A stretch of DNA of 64,000 bases from Crambe crambe (GCA_963924555.1 OZ004581.1:6239338-6303337), one strand, 5' to 3'; shown: positions 1 to 12,218, counted from the stretch's first letter. Notes: generated by a model not told the origin, from the sequence alone. Numbers and translations: made by a program.

Positions 1-399
1 TTTTTTTCCTGACCATGCCCACTTTTAACTAACCACCCCTTTTGGAGAACACTGCCTACTTGATAAAATTATTAATTTTAGTCCTTCCCACAATGATTTG
101 GCGTTCATTGCTATGAATCTGGACAGAACTTCTTCTATGTTAATATCCATGTTGTAATGTGTGTGAATGAGAGCCAAGCCACTCGTTCTCTCCTGTCCCA
201 TAGTGGATCGAAGGTACATCTTAGCTTGCTAATTGGAATTAAGGAGTGGTATACAACCAAAATACTCTACTGTACCTATAACCACCAGGTCAGGTTAGGC
301 TATGGCCATACTTGGTAGGTGAAAGGAGGGGGTGGGTTCACATGCAACCTGTGAACAATAGTAGTTACGCCCCTGTCAACTGCAGTATGAAAATTAGTT

Positions 400-1030
400 A
401 CTAGCTCATGTTACCCATTGCCATGGCTCCGGAAGATCGGCACGAATGCTATCGACTTAGAGTTGAATTTGGTGCTTGTTTAGTGAGGACTGTATGGATA
501 GATTATGACTGGATTCTGTAGAATATGAAACACAGACCAATGAAGATTGTGTCTGAAAAGTATCACCAGAATCCAACAAAAAGGAGAGCTTCTGCAGCAG
601 TTCCATTCCACCGTTAAATTGTGAAGCAGTTTATGGGAGAAATGCTTCGTCATTTTTTATAAAATTTGTTATGATGATGTATTTTATAGCATAAAATAGT
701 ATAAAAGTATCTTTTTAAGGGGCCTAACATGTAGTGGAGCAAAACTGAAAGAATGAATGGAACGGACGATGATTGATACTAGGATTTTCAACAGGTGATC
801 GAAAATAGGTATCGGTCGTCGATAAATGATTTTTTAGTCGACGTTAGTAGAGTCAGCATAGCAAAATTTCTATCCAATTGTGAGAAAAATAATTTACATG
901 ACGTTATAGAGGATGAATTGATCTTCCTGTTGTTGTTTAAGACTTTGACGACCATCGGCGAGGGAGATATGGTGCGGGGAAAAATTGATGGTCGATAAAA
1001 TAATCGACGACTTACGCTAATGAATAAGCT
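400..1030. repeat. Dispersed repeat, inverted partner at 43.18-43.61 kb
   Basis: The stretch from the TTACTAGCTC-type start through the ATAAAATTTGTTATGAT segment to about 1020 reappears in reverse orientation at 43180-43610, with small indels. A 67-codon open frame (795-998) lies inside it but is not shared cleanly and resembles nothing I recognise, so I do not call it a gene. Bases 1-400 show no feature I can support. Confidence 0.6.
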
Positions 1031-1849
1031 GTAACAACAAAAATAATATTACTGCTTGAAATTTACGGTCACTACATTGTACTAGCTATATTACCTTTCC
1101 ACAGTGTCATGTCATTGGAGTTCATATTGTGCAAAAGGATTACTTATAAAGGTGTATCTCCAAAAGAGCTAGCTATAGCTAATTGTAGCTATAGCTACAA
1201 AGGATAAAAGTTGGTGTCCCAAGTATATAGTGTGTCCATTGTTTGGAGGTTCCACTGACTGTAATTACAGATCCTAATCTTGCCACTTGTAGTAAGCAAA
1301 ATCTAGAGTTTATGGATCAGATAGAATTTGGGACTATGCAATATGAAAGTTTAATAAGTATTACACATGGACACCTTTGTTCTTAGTACTGGTATGGAGG
1401 TGTCCATAGATTATATCATAGTGGTTGGATAATACATATTCTTCAGCATGATTGGAGTGTAATTAGTGCCTTATAATTCAGAGTAAAAATTATACAGCAT
1501 GCATAAAAATTAATTATATCCAGCACAATAAATTATAATTGGGAAGCTCTATTCGCTTTAGATCTCCTGGACCATATTGCTGCCCATCAAACTCCCACAT
1601 AGACTGAATTCCTTCCAATTATCCCATCATCTAACCACAGATACATAGCAGGAGTACAAATGATATCAGCTATAGGAGGTACATGCTGCATGCACCTATA
1701 GAGCTAGCAGTACATGAATTGAAATTGCGCATTTCTTGAGCATGATGAAACAGTTACTGTAAATTAAAAAAATATATCAAAAATCATTCTAACTAGCTAT
1801 AGCTAACTATTAAGTATTAGCTATGTCCCAATTTATAACAATCCAACAA
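1030..1849. repeat. 3' flank of the HMGL-EF gene, duplicated at 50290-51170
   Basis: This gene-free stretch is the downstream flank of the minus-strand gene at 1850-3592. It is nearly colinear with 50290-51170, and its outer part also matches about 17340-17600. The flank was therefore copied together with the gene. I see no coding sequence or RNA gene in it. Confidence 0.75.
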
Positions 1850-3592
1850 TCACTTCTTTTTTTGTAATTCTTTTTGCATGATCGGTATTATTCCTTTCCT
1901 GAATGCGACAGAAACTAACTCATGTGAGGTGGCAATATCTGGATACTCGTTCAGAGCCCACTTCAAATAAAGACAAAATTCATCCCATTCTACTAAACCA
2001 TCACAATGCAAGTCAATAACCTCGAGAGCTTTCTTGGATTCTTCACACTCGTAGCAGCCAAAATATGGAGACATGAATCCATTGTAGAAACAGTGGAAAG
2101 AAAGACTGTCTTTCTTCTTGCAGCTCTCATCATCAATGTTCCAGTGGTCCCAGATTTCACGTACTTCTTTGACGAGTTCTTCACAAATATGGGAACTGTT
2201 CTTTGCAGCAGCCACAGTATCAGCCATTGCTTCTGTTAACTTTCCTCCAGCACGTTCGAAGAGTATGGCCAATCCTGCAGAGCTCATGTACTCTTGTTTG
2301 GAATTGTTATCAAGATCTTCAATCATCACTGCTTTCATTTTACTTGCCATTTCTTCAGTGAACTGCTCATTTTCTCCAAAGAGCTTGACAAGCCTCTGTT
2401 TGATCATGTAATCAGAAGCTACGGTGGTCATACGCATTACAGGCTCAGTGCCAAAAAATTCAGCCAAATCCAACTCATGTACAACAGTTTTCCTGCTATT
2501 CCTGTCATCGTCAGGGCTGTCTATGTCTTCAACTTCCTTTGCAGAATGTGTATCAAGAACTATATCCAATGCACGTTCACCATAAATGGTTTGTTTTGGA
2601 TGGGGTGGTTGTCCAGTGGTAATCTTGGTAACATTGATAGCAGCTTCGCGTAAATAATGACAATTGTACTTCTTCAAGACTTTCTTATTCCCAAAGCGGA
2701 TGAGGTTGATGATGGTGATAATGGAACAGGCATGTCCTACGGCAGCTCCTTCTTCGCACACACTTGCCCACACTCCATTGGCTCCAGCAGCAAGACACTC
2801 CAACTGAGCCACCTCTGCATATTCAAACCTTTTGTGGATGTGAATAAAAAGATTCCCTGATTGCCAGTTGCATTCGTCCATGAGTTGACGCACACTCTTT
2901 GTCCAGATTGCTAGCTGCTCAGGCAGGTATTTTCCTGATGGGTCTTCAAAGATAATACCAAAAGGCCGTCTATTCATCATGCCCAAAAAACTTACAATAT
3001 CAAAAATATGTGAAGGATGTTTTTCCATCGATGGAGCGAAATCTCGAAAATTGACTAGAATTTTTGAATTGGAAGAAAGCTTCACATATGTTTCTTCAAA
3101 TCTCATTTGCAAGAGCTCACACATTTGTGCAGTCTGGTCATCACTATCGCAATTAATCATATCAATCTCGAATATGGGGTTAGGTATTTTGTATTTTATC
3201 ATCTTCTTAAGGCCAACAGGCATATCTTTTCGGTCCTCTCCCTCACCAACCTCAGAGAAAGCATGAAACCAGCTCATATCGGACTCCCTCTGTGAGAGCA
3301 AGTTACAGAAAGCATCATCTACTCTAGGCATGTGCGAGAAGGCAGAGACTATGACATGCTTGTATCCACACTTCTTCACTTCATCAAGAATGAGCCATTT
3401 ATCGTCCAAGGTGTGGCCACGGAGTTGTCCTACTGTGCTCTCTCGCAATGAGTTGTCCAGCACAAACAGGTCCAAGTTGCAGAGTCTCTCCCACTTTTGA
3501 GCATTCTTTGACAGCTCTTTGTCAATTAATTTAACCAAGTGCTCGTGCCTGTTCGAAAACATAATTATATAAAAGAGTTTGGAACCAAGCAC
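1850..3592 (-). CDS. DRE-TIM (HMGL-like) barrel protein with C-terminal EF hand
   Basis: A single open frame of 580 codons. Seen: a D-x-x-LRE motif at residues 46-51 in the position of the DxTLRD motif of HMG-CoA lyase / isopropylmalate synthase-type enzymes. A metal-type HIH lies at 251-253, followed by LAAGANGVWASV and EEGAAVGHAC, the usual barrel end of this superfamily. Near the C-terminus, residues 527-538 read as an EF-hand loop (D, H, D, G, E, E at the ligand positions). Known: such barrels bind a divalent metal and make or break C-C bonds in acyl-CoA or keto-acid substrates. Inferred: a metal-dependent lyase or condensing enzyme with a Ca2+-responsive tail; the substrate is unknown. 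The true start may differ: CGAACAG near 3549 could be a splice acceptor, with earlier exons beyond. Copies that are broken lie at 49025-49390 (+) and 51170-52665 (-); this one is the only intact version. Confidence 0.8.
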   Translation of the reverse strand: MLGSKLFYIIMFSNRHEHLVKLIDKELSKNAQKWERLCNLDLFVLDNSLRESTVGQLRGHTLDDKWLILDEVKKCGYKHVIVSAFSHMPRVDDAFCNLLSQRESDMSWFHAFSEVGEGEDRKDMPVGLKKMIKYKIPNPIFEIDMINCDSDDQTAQMCELLQMRFEETYVKLSSNSKILVNFRDFAPSMEKHPSHIFDIVSFLGMMNRRPFGIIFEDPSGKYLPEQLAIWTKSVRQLMDECNWQSGNLFIHIHKRFEYAEVAQLECLAAGANGVWASVCEEGAAVGHACSIITIINLIRFGNKKVLKKYNCHYLREAAINVTKITTGQPPHPKQTIYGERALDIVLDTHSAKEVEDIDSPDDDRNSRKTVVHELDLAEFFGTEPVMRMTTVASDYMIKQRLVKLFGENEQFTEEMASKMKAVMIEDLDNNSKQEYMSSAGLAILFERAGGKLTEAMADTVAAAKNSSHICEELVKEVREIWDHWNIDDESCKKKDSLSFHCFYNGFMSPYFGCYECEESKKALEVIDLHCDGLVEWDEFCLYLKWALNEYPDIATSHELVSVAFRKGIIPIMQKELQKKK

Positions 3593-4870
3593 ACACTACT
3601 GGCTATAATATTATAGTTAGATAACTAAATTATTATAGTAGGACCAACTTTTTATCGATCCAAAGCACGTCAATTGCACATGCGTACATGGTTTTAATCT
3701 CGCGTGTAATTGGAGAGATCCGAGCGCGAGTTTGGCGGATGAATAAGTGCTAAGCTAGCTAGCTAACATGCTGCCACACTGCCGGCAATTTCATCTGGAA
3801 ACTCAAGATCTACCTCCAACTCCTTATTTTAACAGACTGACTAGATATTGAACTCTCTGCCACCAACTATTTTTTACGCATAGCCAACCCAGAGCGCCTA
3901 CCAAACTCAAAGATTATCTGAAAAATTATGAGTCCAATAATTATTTGCGACTATCGCTACAGGTGGTGGAAAGTGTGGTTTTAGTCTGGCTGTTGAACAA
4001 ACATCATGCTGCCTTCAATAATAATCCTGCCTCCCACCAAGCTGCTTTAATTGTTCATATCAGTGTAAAAATGTTCTGCTTGGTTTAGTAATAATAACAG
4101 TAAAACCATGCAAAAAAACAACAACAAAAAAACAACAACAAAAAAACCCCAACAACTAAAACCTACATCTCAATAGTGTGACTGATTGACTTTTCCTCTA
4201 AGAAGGAAAAGAACCAAATTAGTTAGCTATAGCGATGTCAGATGACTTGTGTCATGGCTGTCCAGTGATTGTTTAGCTAGTAGCTAAATGGATGTATTAC
4301 ATTATTATAGTATGCTTGAAAAAGTATGGTACCTACATTTGCACTTTGACCTCTTCGTCCCCTTTATTGCGCTACCATAATGTTGTCTGGTTCATAGGTC
4401 TTCTCATTTTTGTGGGAGCACTAAGGAGATCACATTCTTTATCTTATTCATTAATTTTGCATTCACACTGAGCAGTATGACTGAGTCAGGTATGCCCGGT
4501 GTGGTGTGGAGGAAATAACCAAGAAAGCGATAGAGAGATAGAAGGAAACCTAATGGAGGGAAATGTAATAGAAGGAAACCTAATAGAAGGAGAAACCAAT
4601 TCTCCATTATGTGGTTCAGATGGCAAAATAATTGTGTCAGGGTTTTGACTAGCTGTTTATATGATTTCACTGTCTCCATTCAAAGCTATTAATAATCATA
4701 CATGCATTATTCCGATTCAAGACCTTTAGACCTTGACATACTGTTTATCAAGCAGCTTGAATTGGAAGCCACATCAAGTCAACAGTGGCCCCACCATTCA
4801 AGGACTTCCTTACTATAATTTCTAAATAATTATGTGGTGACGATTATTGTCGCTCTGGATTGAAGTTAGC
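3593..4870. other. Gene-free stretch with inverted-repeat pieces
   Basis: No convincing gene. About 3995-4100 (CTGCCTTCAATAATAAT side, then the AAGCTGCTTTAATTGTTC segment) recurs inverted at 5290-5400. About 4619-4682 (TTTTGACTAGCTGTTTAT) recurs directly at 5150-5205 and inverted near 6640-6690. These are parts of the composite repeat described next. Confidence 0.5.
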
Positions 4871-5012
4871 GGTCACTATTCTTATGACTCTTGTATGGTA
4901 TTGCTCATAGACATAATTCTCACAGCACAAACACCTCAAGTGGTCACTGTTCTAATGACTCTTGTATGGTATTGTAATGAATTCCTCATAGACATAATTC
5001 TCACAGCACATA
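4871..5012. repeat. Two-copy tandem repeat, about 70-80 bp unit
   Basis: The segment containing GACTCTTGTATGGTATTG and CATAGACATAATTCTCACAG occurs twice in succession. The second copy carries a small insertion between the two blocks. The 60-codon open frame across it is just the repeat being read. Confidence 0.75.
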
Positions 5013-5534
5013 ATATAAACACATCCTGATGTGTTCAGGCCAACCACTTCCAGACGATCGTAATTTTGGGATATAGCGACCACATAAGCACCACTGACTC
5101 TGTCATTGTACACAAACTTCTCCACACCAAAATAGACAATATGTGTCGTGCTTTTGACTAGCTGTTTATGATTTCACTGTTTCCATTCAAAGCTATAGTA
5201 ATGAAAGGAAAAAAAATTATGCGAAATAAAAAGGCCATGTAGGGTTAGTCTGTACTTTAACAGTTTCTGTTGTAACAAAAATCAAAATTATGCTGCCTTC
5301 AATAATAATCCCTACATCACTGCCTAAACCAAGCAGAAAACACTTTTATACTGACATGAACAATTAAAACAGCTTGGTGGGAGGCAGGGATTATTATTGA
5401 ACAGGCCTATTGTTCTAGCTCTGCTACTACTTCCAAATAAGGCTGCTGTGGTCCAGGCCTATTGTTCTAATCTACCTACTACTTCAAAATAAGGGACGGT
5501 CTTGGGTCTTCTCTGTTGCAAAGATTATTATTAT

Positions 5535-5885
5535 GAGAGTAAAAACATTTCTTCTAAATGAAAGAGTGATGTAGGCTTGAGTACATGACTATAAAAAGTA
5601 CAGAAACAAGGTGCTGGCTATGTACTGACCCTACATCGCTGCATGGACTGCTCTGCTAACTGTCATAAAATTGACATAAACCCTACATTGCTGCAAGGTG
5701 TAGCCAAAAAGGATAGTATGGCAGCAACAATGTAGGGTTTATGTCAATTTTATGACAGTTAGCAGAGCAGTCCATGCAGCGATGTAGGGTCAGTACATAG
5801 CCAGCACCTTGTTTCCGTACTTTTTATAGTCATGTACTCAAGCCTACATCACTCTTTCATTTAGAAGAAATGTTTTTACTCTCAC
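5535..5885. mobile_element. Fold-back MITE, about 350 bp
   Basis: The arms, about 5535-5700 and 5718-5885, are almost perfect reverse complements and include CTAAATGAAAGAGTGATG and GCTGGCTATGTACTGACC. The ends resemble other hairpin MITEs of this window (ACAAGTRA...TTTCTTC...). It has no coding capacity, so it must be non-autonomous. Confidence 0.85.
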
Positions 5886-6106
5886 TTGTTTGCACACTTT
5901 TTTCAAGGGGCGTGGCTAAAGATGTCAAGAACGACCCTTTACCAAATAATCTTACCACGCCCACCGCAACTCAGCAAGACAGTTTTTTTCTCAACAGTAT
6001 CTACGAAGCGTTCTAGCGTTCTAAATGTTGTCTACGAAACGTCTACGTAGCGTCTATGAAGTGTATAAACTAACTTTGTTGTCTACGAAGCATTCGAGAA
6101 TTTGAG

Positions 6107-6405
6107 TCGTCCACGAAGGCACTCAAACGGCAATTGACAGTTAGGACTTGAGCTTTACTTCAATTTGAACGATACCATTCCTTAGATCAGGTGTAGAGCT
6201 TCAAGATGGTACCAAGATCGTAGATATAGGATGAAGCAGTCGGGAGTTATGGCTGTCAAGCGTCCACGAAGGCATGCGAACGGCGTTAGGACTTGAGCTT
6301 TACATCAATTTGAACAAGACCATTCCTTAGATCAGGTGTAGAGCTTCAATATGGTACCAAGATCGTAGATATAGGATGAAGCAGTCGGGAGTTATGGCTG
6401 TCAAG
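6107..6405. repeat. Tandem duplication, about 150-bp unit
   Basis: Two adjacent copies start at GTCCACGAAGGCA and run through TTAGGACTTGAGCTTTAC to GAGTTATGGCTGTCAAG. They differ at a few bases. No open frame spans both units. Confidence 0.85.
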
Positions 6406-6412
6406 AAGAAGA

Positions 6413-6487
6413 TTATTATTATTATTATTAATGAGCGTGGGCGTTTTGCGTGTCAAGCCTACATAGAGAGTGCTACCGCACTCTCTG

Positions 6488-6541
<54 letters not shown>
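6413..6541. repeat. ATT microsatellites flanking a 22-nt hairpin
   Basis: Two ATT/TTA runs (about 6413-6431 and 6487-6541) flank a short segment ending in AGAGAGTGCTACCGCACTCT, a near-perfect palindrome. The same hairpin recurs near 25711, 27695, 52728 and 54731. The poly-Asn and poly-Ile open frames here are microsatellite artefacts. Confidence 0.8.
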
Positions 6542-7087
6542 GAAGGCAGCATAATTTTGATTTTTGTTAACAGAAACTGTTAAAATACAGACTAACCCTA
6601 CATGGCCTTTTAATTTACGTAGCATAAATTTTTTTCCTATAGCTTTGAATGGAGACAGTGAAATCATAAACAGCTGGTCAAAAGCCTGACTCAGTCATAG
6701 CTACATGTGAATGGATGAACTGCACAAATGAATAAGATAAAATAGCAGAAAGAATGCAATCCCACAAAAAATAGGTTCACTTGATAGAGATCAAGCGAGA
6801 ATACTTCATTGACCCTGGTGCATTGAGACATAATTGTCACCTCTGTTGTGAACTAATGACCATGCACAAATTCTACAGTACTCTCTGATACACATGCCTT
6901 GATCATAACATTCATCACCCACAGGCACTAGCTACTAAGTCTATTGCATTTACTTCATTCCTTGATCATCTGTTATATCTGCTCTAAATTTACATTAATA
7001 CCAGCAAAACCACTCCATGAGCTGGTTTTCAAAAGTTGAAATTTGGTTAAGTCTGGTTATGAATCAAGCCTTGATACAACAGTATCA

Positions 7088-7352
7088 TTATGTGATAGTA
7101 CTTGAGAAAAGGGGTCTTATCGTGCAAAACATTAAAAGCTGTTAAATGCTTGTAAAGTTTACAAGCTACATATAAAATGTACATGAGATGTAAAATTCAA
7201 TTAAGTATAACTCAGGAACAAAGTGGTATATAAATTTGATTTAAAAGCCATATACATCTCCAGTTAAAGAGCTTTAGAATGATACCAATAGCTAACTCCA
7301 TTTTGAATTTTTGCGGTGATAAGACCCCTTTTCTCAAGTACTATCACATATA
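7088..7352. mobile_element. MITE with 30-bp terminal inverted repeats
   Basis: ATGTGATAGTACTTGAGAAA at the left end and its reverse complement at the right enclose about 200 bp of non-coding DNA. The shared ends continue through AGGGGTCTTATC. The adjoining stretch 6690-7087 shows no feature I can support. Confidence 0.8.
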
Positions 7353-7534
7353 TTATCTATCATAAACTGCATGTATAAATATTCCAGATCAGATTCATTT
7401 GGGCTCATACAATAATTATTATGATGAAACCTCCAATGAACTGTACATAGCTAGTTACAATACATGAACTTTAACTTGGATAGCAGGATCACAGCATCCA
7501 GTTGCCTATAATAAATATTACATCAAAAAAGGTG

Positions 7535-7720
7535 ATGAATAAGTAAAGGAAAAGAAAAATAGGGATGGCTGTGTAAGTTCAGCAACAAGAGAGTGAACTT
7601 CAGTCAAGTAACCCCCCAATATTACCAAACTACGAGCTAACTATTCCTACTTCACTCCCTTTATATTTCATCTTGGCCTGTCATGGGAGTGAAGTAGCTC
7701 GTAGTTTGGTAATATTGGTG
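7535..7720. mobile_element. Fold-back MITE, truncated copy
   Basis: CCAATATTACCAAACTACGA and its reverse complement form the hairpin centre around CTATTCCTACTTCACTCCC. The left half continues outward to AAGTAAAGGAAAAG, like the complete relative at 53672-53959. The right half is cut off after the arm. Confidence 0.75.
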
Positions 7721-8466
7721 ATGGGTCTGGATGGTGATGCATGCAGATAACTGCAGTACTGAATCTATTATCATAGTGATTGTGAATAACACAGAAGCAC
7801 AAAAATTTGTGAAGGTCAAGTTCGCCTTCATCATAATTTCCATGGACTAATTTCTTAGCATTAAGAGCTGCTTCTAAACTTACTGCCATTTTTGAAAAAG
7901 CCTCTCCATTTCTCTCAGCAGTGGGAAATTTTGGGGAGCATTGGCCAACCATTGCGCATTCACCATGTAAACAATGAACATCAATGAACATCTAACTTTT
8001 GCATTAGATGTCCTGAAAATTGATAGATAAAAACAAGTAAGTAGCTATATACACTATTATTGCAAGCCCTGAATGTGATTTTCACATTAGCTAGTAAGAC
8101 ACAATTTGGGTTCTTACACATTCTGATCCAACACCAAATCATCAACCCTGCATCCTGAAAGAGATAGCTACACAGTCTTGTCTATAATTCAAAGGGCAAC
8201 TTAAGAAAATTGTGAGAGGTAATGTGATATTATTAGTACATACAGACAGAGAGGTATACACTAAATAGAGGAAGGACCATCCTCCCTAGAAGAGGCAACT
8301 TTACTATGCATGAAGTTTAACAGTATTATCAAAGAACACACACTGCTAATTGCAGTAAAGACTATTCTGTAGTGGGATAGGGTATAATTTCTGTCACTAT
8401 ATGGTATCACCAGCCACTCATGTGCACCAACATGATTGGGTAAAGGGTAGACAGTTATATCAGATA
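7721..8466 (-). other. Gene-poor stretch with one unassigned open frame
   Basis: A 107-codon minus-strand frame (7668-7991) runs into the neighbouring MITE at its 3' end. Its middle (ERNGEAFSKMAV, LDLHKFLCFCVI) is protein-like and preceded by a TTTTCAG acceptor near 8010. It could be one exon of a host gene, but I recognise no family. The rest shows nothing. Confidence 0.25.
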
Positions 8467-8585
8467 CAGTGAAACCTCCAGTAAAAGGACACTCTGAAAG
8501 AGGACAAACTCTCATATGTACAAAGGACAATTTAAACTCTATATCCGAAAGAGGACAACCTCTCTAACAAAGGATAAAAGGTTGA
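8467..8585. mobile_element. Possible pogo/mariner-like MITE end
   Basis: CAGTGAAACCTCCAGTAAAA followed by AGGACACTCTGAAAGAGGAC is typical of terminal repeats of Tc1/mariner-pogo MITEs in animals. A shorter relative reads ATAGAGAGGTTGTCCTCTGA near 10558. I cannot fix the other end. Confidence 0.4.
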
Positions 8586-8749
8586 TCCCAAGTGTGTGAC
8601 TGTAGTCACATATAGAGTGGGTTGTATTGCATGAGGAGATCTGTGTGAGATGGGGGACTCCCTTACCATATCAACCTGACAACAGATGCTTCTAAACTGA
8701 TTATGAAAGACTAACACGACTTGAGCTCCTCCTATAGCCACACCCAATT

Positions 8750-9206
8750 TAATTCATATCATACCAAGCCAGATTATGTACTTTGACTACAGCAGATTAG
8801 CTATGTAGCTACTTTGCTTAGTAGCTATCTATTCTGGTCAGATGGCCACTCCTCAGTATAGATGCTCATCCTACATGATTGTATGTAGCTAGTTTGCTCA
8901 CTTCACCATGCCAGTGTGTGCGCCTCCAACCTGTGAACTTTGATTAAAATGCTCCCATTTATCACGAGTAGCTAGCTAAAATGTAAGTACATATACCTGG
9001 ACAAATTTCAGTAAAAATACTGAGGAATCAGTGTGGTTGGAGGCTCTGCCATGCCATGCACATATCATTTATATTGCTGTCGCTGTAAAGTGAATAATAC
9101 ACAAATTTTGTTAATAATCTTCCATCACCAGTGCTATGTACCTACAAAAGAGGATGTTAAAACATAGGTTATTAGCTATGTAGCTATTATGAATTTCTAT
9201 ATCTAG
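8750..9206. repeat. Dispersed repeat block
   Basis: About 8850-9100 (GATGCTCATCCTA ... CACTTCACCATGCC ... TTGCTGTCGCTGTAAAG) resembles 28213-28330 and, inverted, 53455-53520. No coding sequence is seen in this stretch. Confidence 0.5.
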
Positions 9207-9668
9207 AAAAAAATGGAAACAAGTGAGCGCAAAAATTTCTTCTATGTAAAAAAGTGAAGAGGGATAGCCATAAAATTCAGCTGCATTCCTATCACTCCTA
9301 GCCTTCTTAATTTCAATAACCACGCCTATATCACTCAACTTAAATCCCTACTTCACTCCCCCTTCAGCAACAAGTGAGTCAAGTAACCCCAAACTCAAGA
9401 ACCACGTGCACAGAAATAATTATTACAAAAATACTATACCTACTTCACTCCTAGGGCCTAGGAGTGAAGTAGGATCTTTGAGCACAGGTGGGGTTACTTG
9501 ACTCACTTGTTGCTGAAGGTTGCTGAAGAGAGAGTGAAGTAAGGATTAAGTTGAGCAATATAGGCGTGCATATGCATGGTTATTGAAATTAGGAAGATAG
9601 GAATGCAGCTAAATTTTATGGCTATCCCTACTTCATTTTTTATTTAACAGAAATTTTTTGCGCTCATG
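9207..9668. mobile_element. Fold-back MITE, about 460 bp
   Basis: The arms read outward from CCTACTTCACTCCTAGG at the centre to ACAAGTGAGCGCAAAAA at both ends. A partial relative sits at the matching place downstream of the paralogous gene (17830-18190). The insertion therefore probably predates the duplication of the Reeler-DOMON genes. Confidence 0.8.
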
Positions 9669-9846
9669 GATAATAGTATTTAGAGACTTAACTTTCATAT
9701 AGCTAATTATAATAGAGCGCAGAGGCCCTTTATACACAATATCTATTTACAAAAGAACAATGGTAAAAGGCCTAACAAAGAAGTAACAGAATAAAGGACT
9801 AACTGAGCATGCTCATAACTAAAAGAGATTAAGCAACAGTTACACA

Positions 9847-12184
9847 TTACACAATAATCACTATACAAAAACCTGTTATGTAATATGTCATAATTCCAAG
9901 AGCTTGAACGAATATGCTGCTACTTTCAAAAAAAGGGTTAGGGGAAGTATCTCCAATGTGAGAAGTAGTATCTCCAATGCTAGAAGTAGTATCTCCTTTG
10001 CTAGAAGTAGTATCTCCTTTGCTAGAAGTAGTATCTCCAATGCTAGAAGTAGTATCTCCAATGCTAGAAGTAGTATCTCCAATGCTAGAAGTAGTATCTC
10101 CAATGCTAGAAGTAGTATCTCCAATGCGAGAAGTAGTATCTCCAACGCGAGAAGTAGTATCTCCAATGCTAGAAGTAGTATCTCCAATGCTAGAAGTAGT
10201 ATCTCCAATGCGAGAAGTAGTATCTCCAATGCTAGAAGTAGTACCTCCAATGCGAGAAGTAGTATCTCCAATGCTAGAAGTAGTACCTCCAATGCGAGAA
10301 GTAGTAGCTCCAATGCTAGAAGTAGAAATGTTTATGGGTGATGGAGACACGAGGGGATTAGGAACACCACCACCGATGTGGGTCCGAAGTTGAGGTGGGT
10401 TTGAACTCAGCTGGTTCGAACTAGTTCCGACCATTACAAAGAGCACATTTTGCAAGCGGATGTCTCGTCCAGGATTTTCACCATCAATAGTTCTAGTAAA
10501 CCTGAGGGGAGGAAGGGGAGGGAGATAGCAAGGTTATTGGAACAGTCTCAACTGGGATAGAGAGGTTGTCCTCTGATTTTTTGTCAGAACTGAAATGCCT
10601 ATAGGTACAGTTCTGAAGGCTGCATAATGCAGTTACCTGCATGTGATTCGATTATTCACAATTCTAGCTTCCTCCATTTGTATGTCGCTTTGAGTATCAT
10701 CCCTTAGATTTTGTCTTGATCCAGCAACATTCCACGTATCTAAGACCTCCACTGTCATACCATCAGCAGTGCCACAAGCAAACACATCCATGGAGTACTG
10801 AGAGAGAAAGAGGCACTGAAGCTAAGACAGTTGACACGTATTATATTAAATTGCATCCTGCTCGTACTTATCAGTGTTCTCCTAAGCATAGGGGCCTTCA
10901 AGTGCATCTTCCCTTTGATGTGGTCAATAGAATGCTGATTAACCACAAATACCCTTGAAATCACCCCTTTCCTTCTCTAATATATACTTTTCTCTTTCTA
11001 ACAACAACAACATGTACCATATCTTGTCTTTGACTGAAGCCCACAGCCACCCATCCTGTTTCACGTCCTCCTCCCACACCTCCTTCCAAATCAAAGGTAT
11101 ATTGTGTTTCACTACTCCTAAAAAATCTCACAGAACGATCACAATCTCCATTCCCATGTGTGCAACTAGGTGTGCGGAGCTCAAACATTCCCTAAAGAAA
11201 AGAAAAAGAACAAATCCGAGAAGTCAATTATGCCCATTTTCAATGTGAAGTGAACCACTTTTGCCAAAGTAGAGTTCGTATAAAGCAGCAGCAAAACAAA
11301 CAAACTAACAGCAAACAAAGATTATGAGTGACATACATAATTTATACTCTTAGTCTATGATAGAGCAATATTTATGGGTTCCTAAATCTTGTATTCTGGC
11401 TGCTATGTTCCAAAGTATTGCTATAGACTAGATAACTTAGATATTAACAGGATCTAGCACCCTCAGGTCACTACAGCCCATGCAGGGCTCTTGGGGTTTC
11501 TAAATACCATAGATCTCTTGGTCTCGGTATCTAACTTAATATATTTTGTTATTGATTTCAAGATCCTAACTGCTACATTCTCACTCACAGGTTCAGTTGG
11601 TCTTGCAGTAATACGAGGTGGAGAAGTTGGTTCCGAAGTTTGAGGTAACACTTCTCCCCTGTTTTCCTGTAAAGGATAAGAAAGGATAATAATCATACAG
11701 ACAGTGTAGCATTGGGGAGCTAGCCCAGGCATATCTGGACCTTAGACATTATACTGCATTGTACATGAACATGATTGTAATTAATCAATTATGTTGCAGA
11801 TATTGATATTCAAGGTGGGGTCCCTTTGGGATTTAGATATGTGACTTCTAGCTTAGCCTAGTGACTGTAATACATACTGAAGCTCGCAAGTTGGAATAAT
11901 ATGTTGGCATCCGGCGAACAACAGAATACCTGCAGTTTAGAAAAGAGAGAAATGTTTAGTAGAGACCATGCTTCATGCTAAATGCTATGCAATGAATCAT
12001 CCACTTCAGAATTTGGATCTCGTGTCCCTAAACCCTCTAAAGACTACAGTGTAGATTATGTTGTGACCCTGTCACACTGCAAGGCTTCAGATATTGGTGT
12101 TTTACAAATGTACCACTGAAAATTAATGTGACACCTAACCAGATCACAGATCATCTCCTATTTAGTTGTAATAGCTATGTAAAC

Positions 12185-12218
<34 letters not shown>

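Larger units (their letters stand above)
5158..6685. repeat. Composite inverted repeat with nested MITE and tandem repeats
   Basis: The outer arms are about 5158-5312 and 6540-6685. They share, in opposite orientation, CTGTTTATGATTTCACTG, the AAGGCCATGTAGGGTTAG block and a CAGTTTCTGTT block. Between the arms lie a complete fold-back MITE (5535-5885), a run of GTCTACGAAGCG-like units, a 150-bp tandem duplication and ATT microsatellites. It behaves like a nest of insertions inside an old fold-back element. Confidence 0.6.

Noticed and set aside
795-998. 67-codon open frame MIENRYRSSINDFL
   Set aside because: Lies in a dispersed repeat, is not preserved in the inverted copy, and no domain is recognised.
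2006-3295. Several plus-strand open frames inside the HMGL-EF gene
   Set aside because: Shadows of the 580-codon minus-strand frame; they recur in the duplicated copies only because the gene was duplicated.
9888-10393. Three further long open frames over the gene A minisatellite, two on the plus strand and one on the minus
   Set aside because: A 21-bp unit keeps all frames open; only the minus-strand frame that splices in phase with the DOMON exons makes sense.
12183-12215. GA run as a possible regulatory GAGA site
   Set aside because: It lies inside an intron, is absent or shorter in the paralogue, and is best read as a simple repeat.
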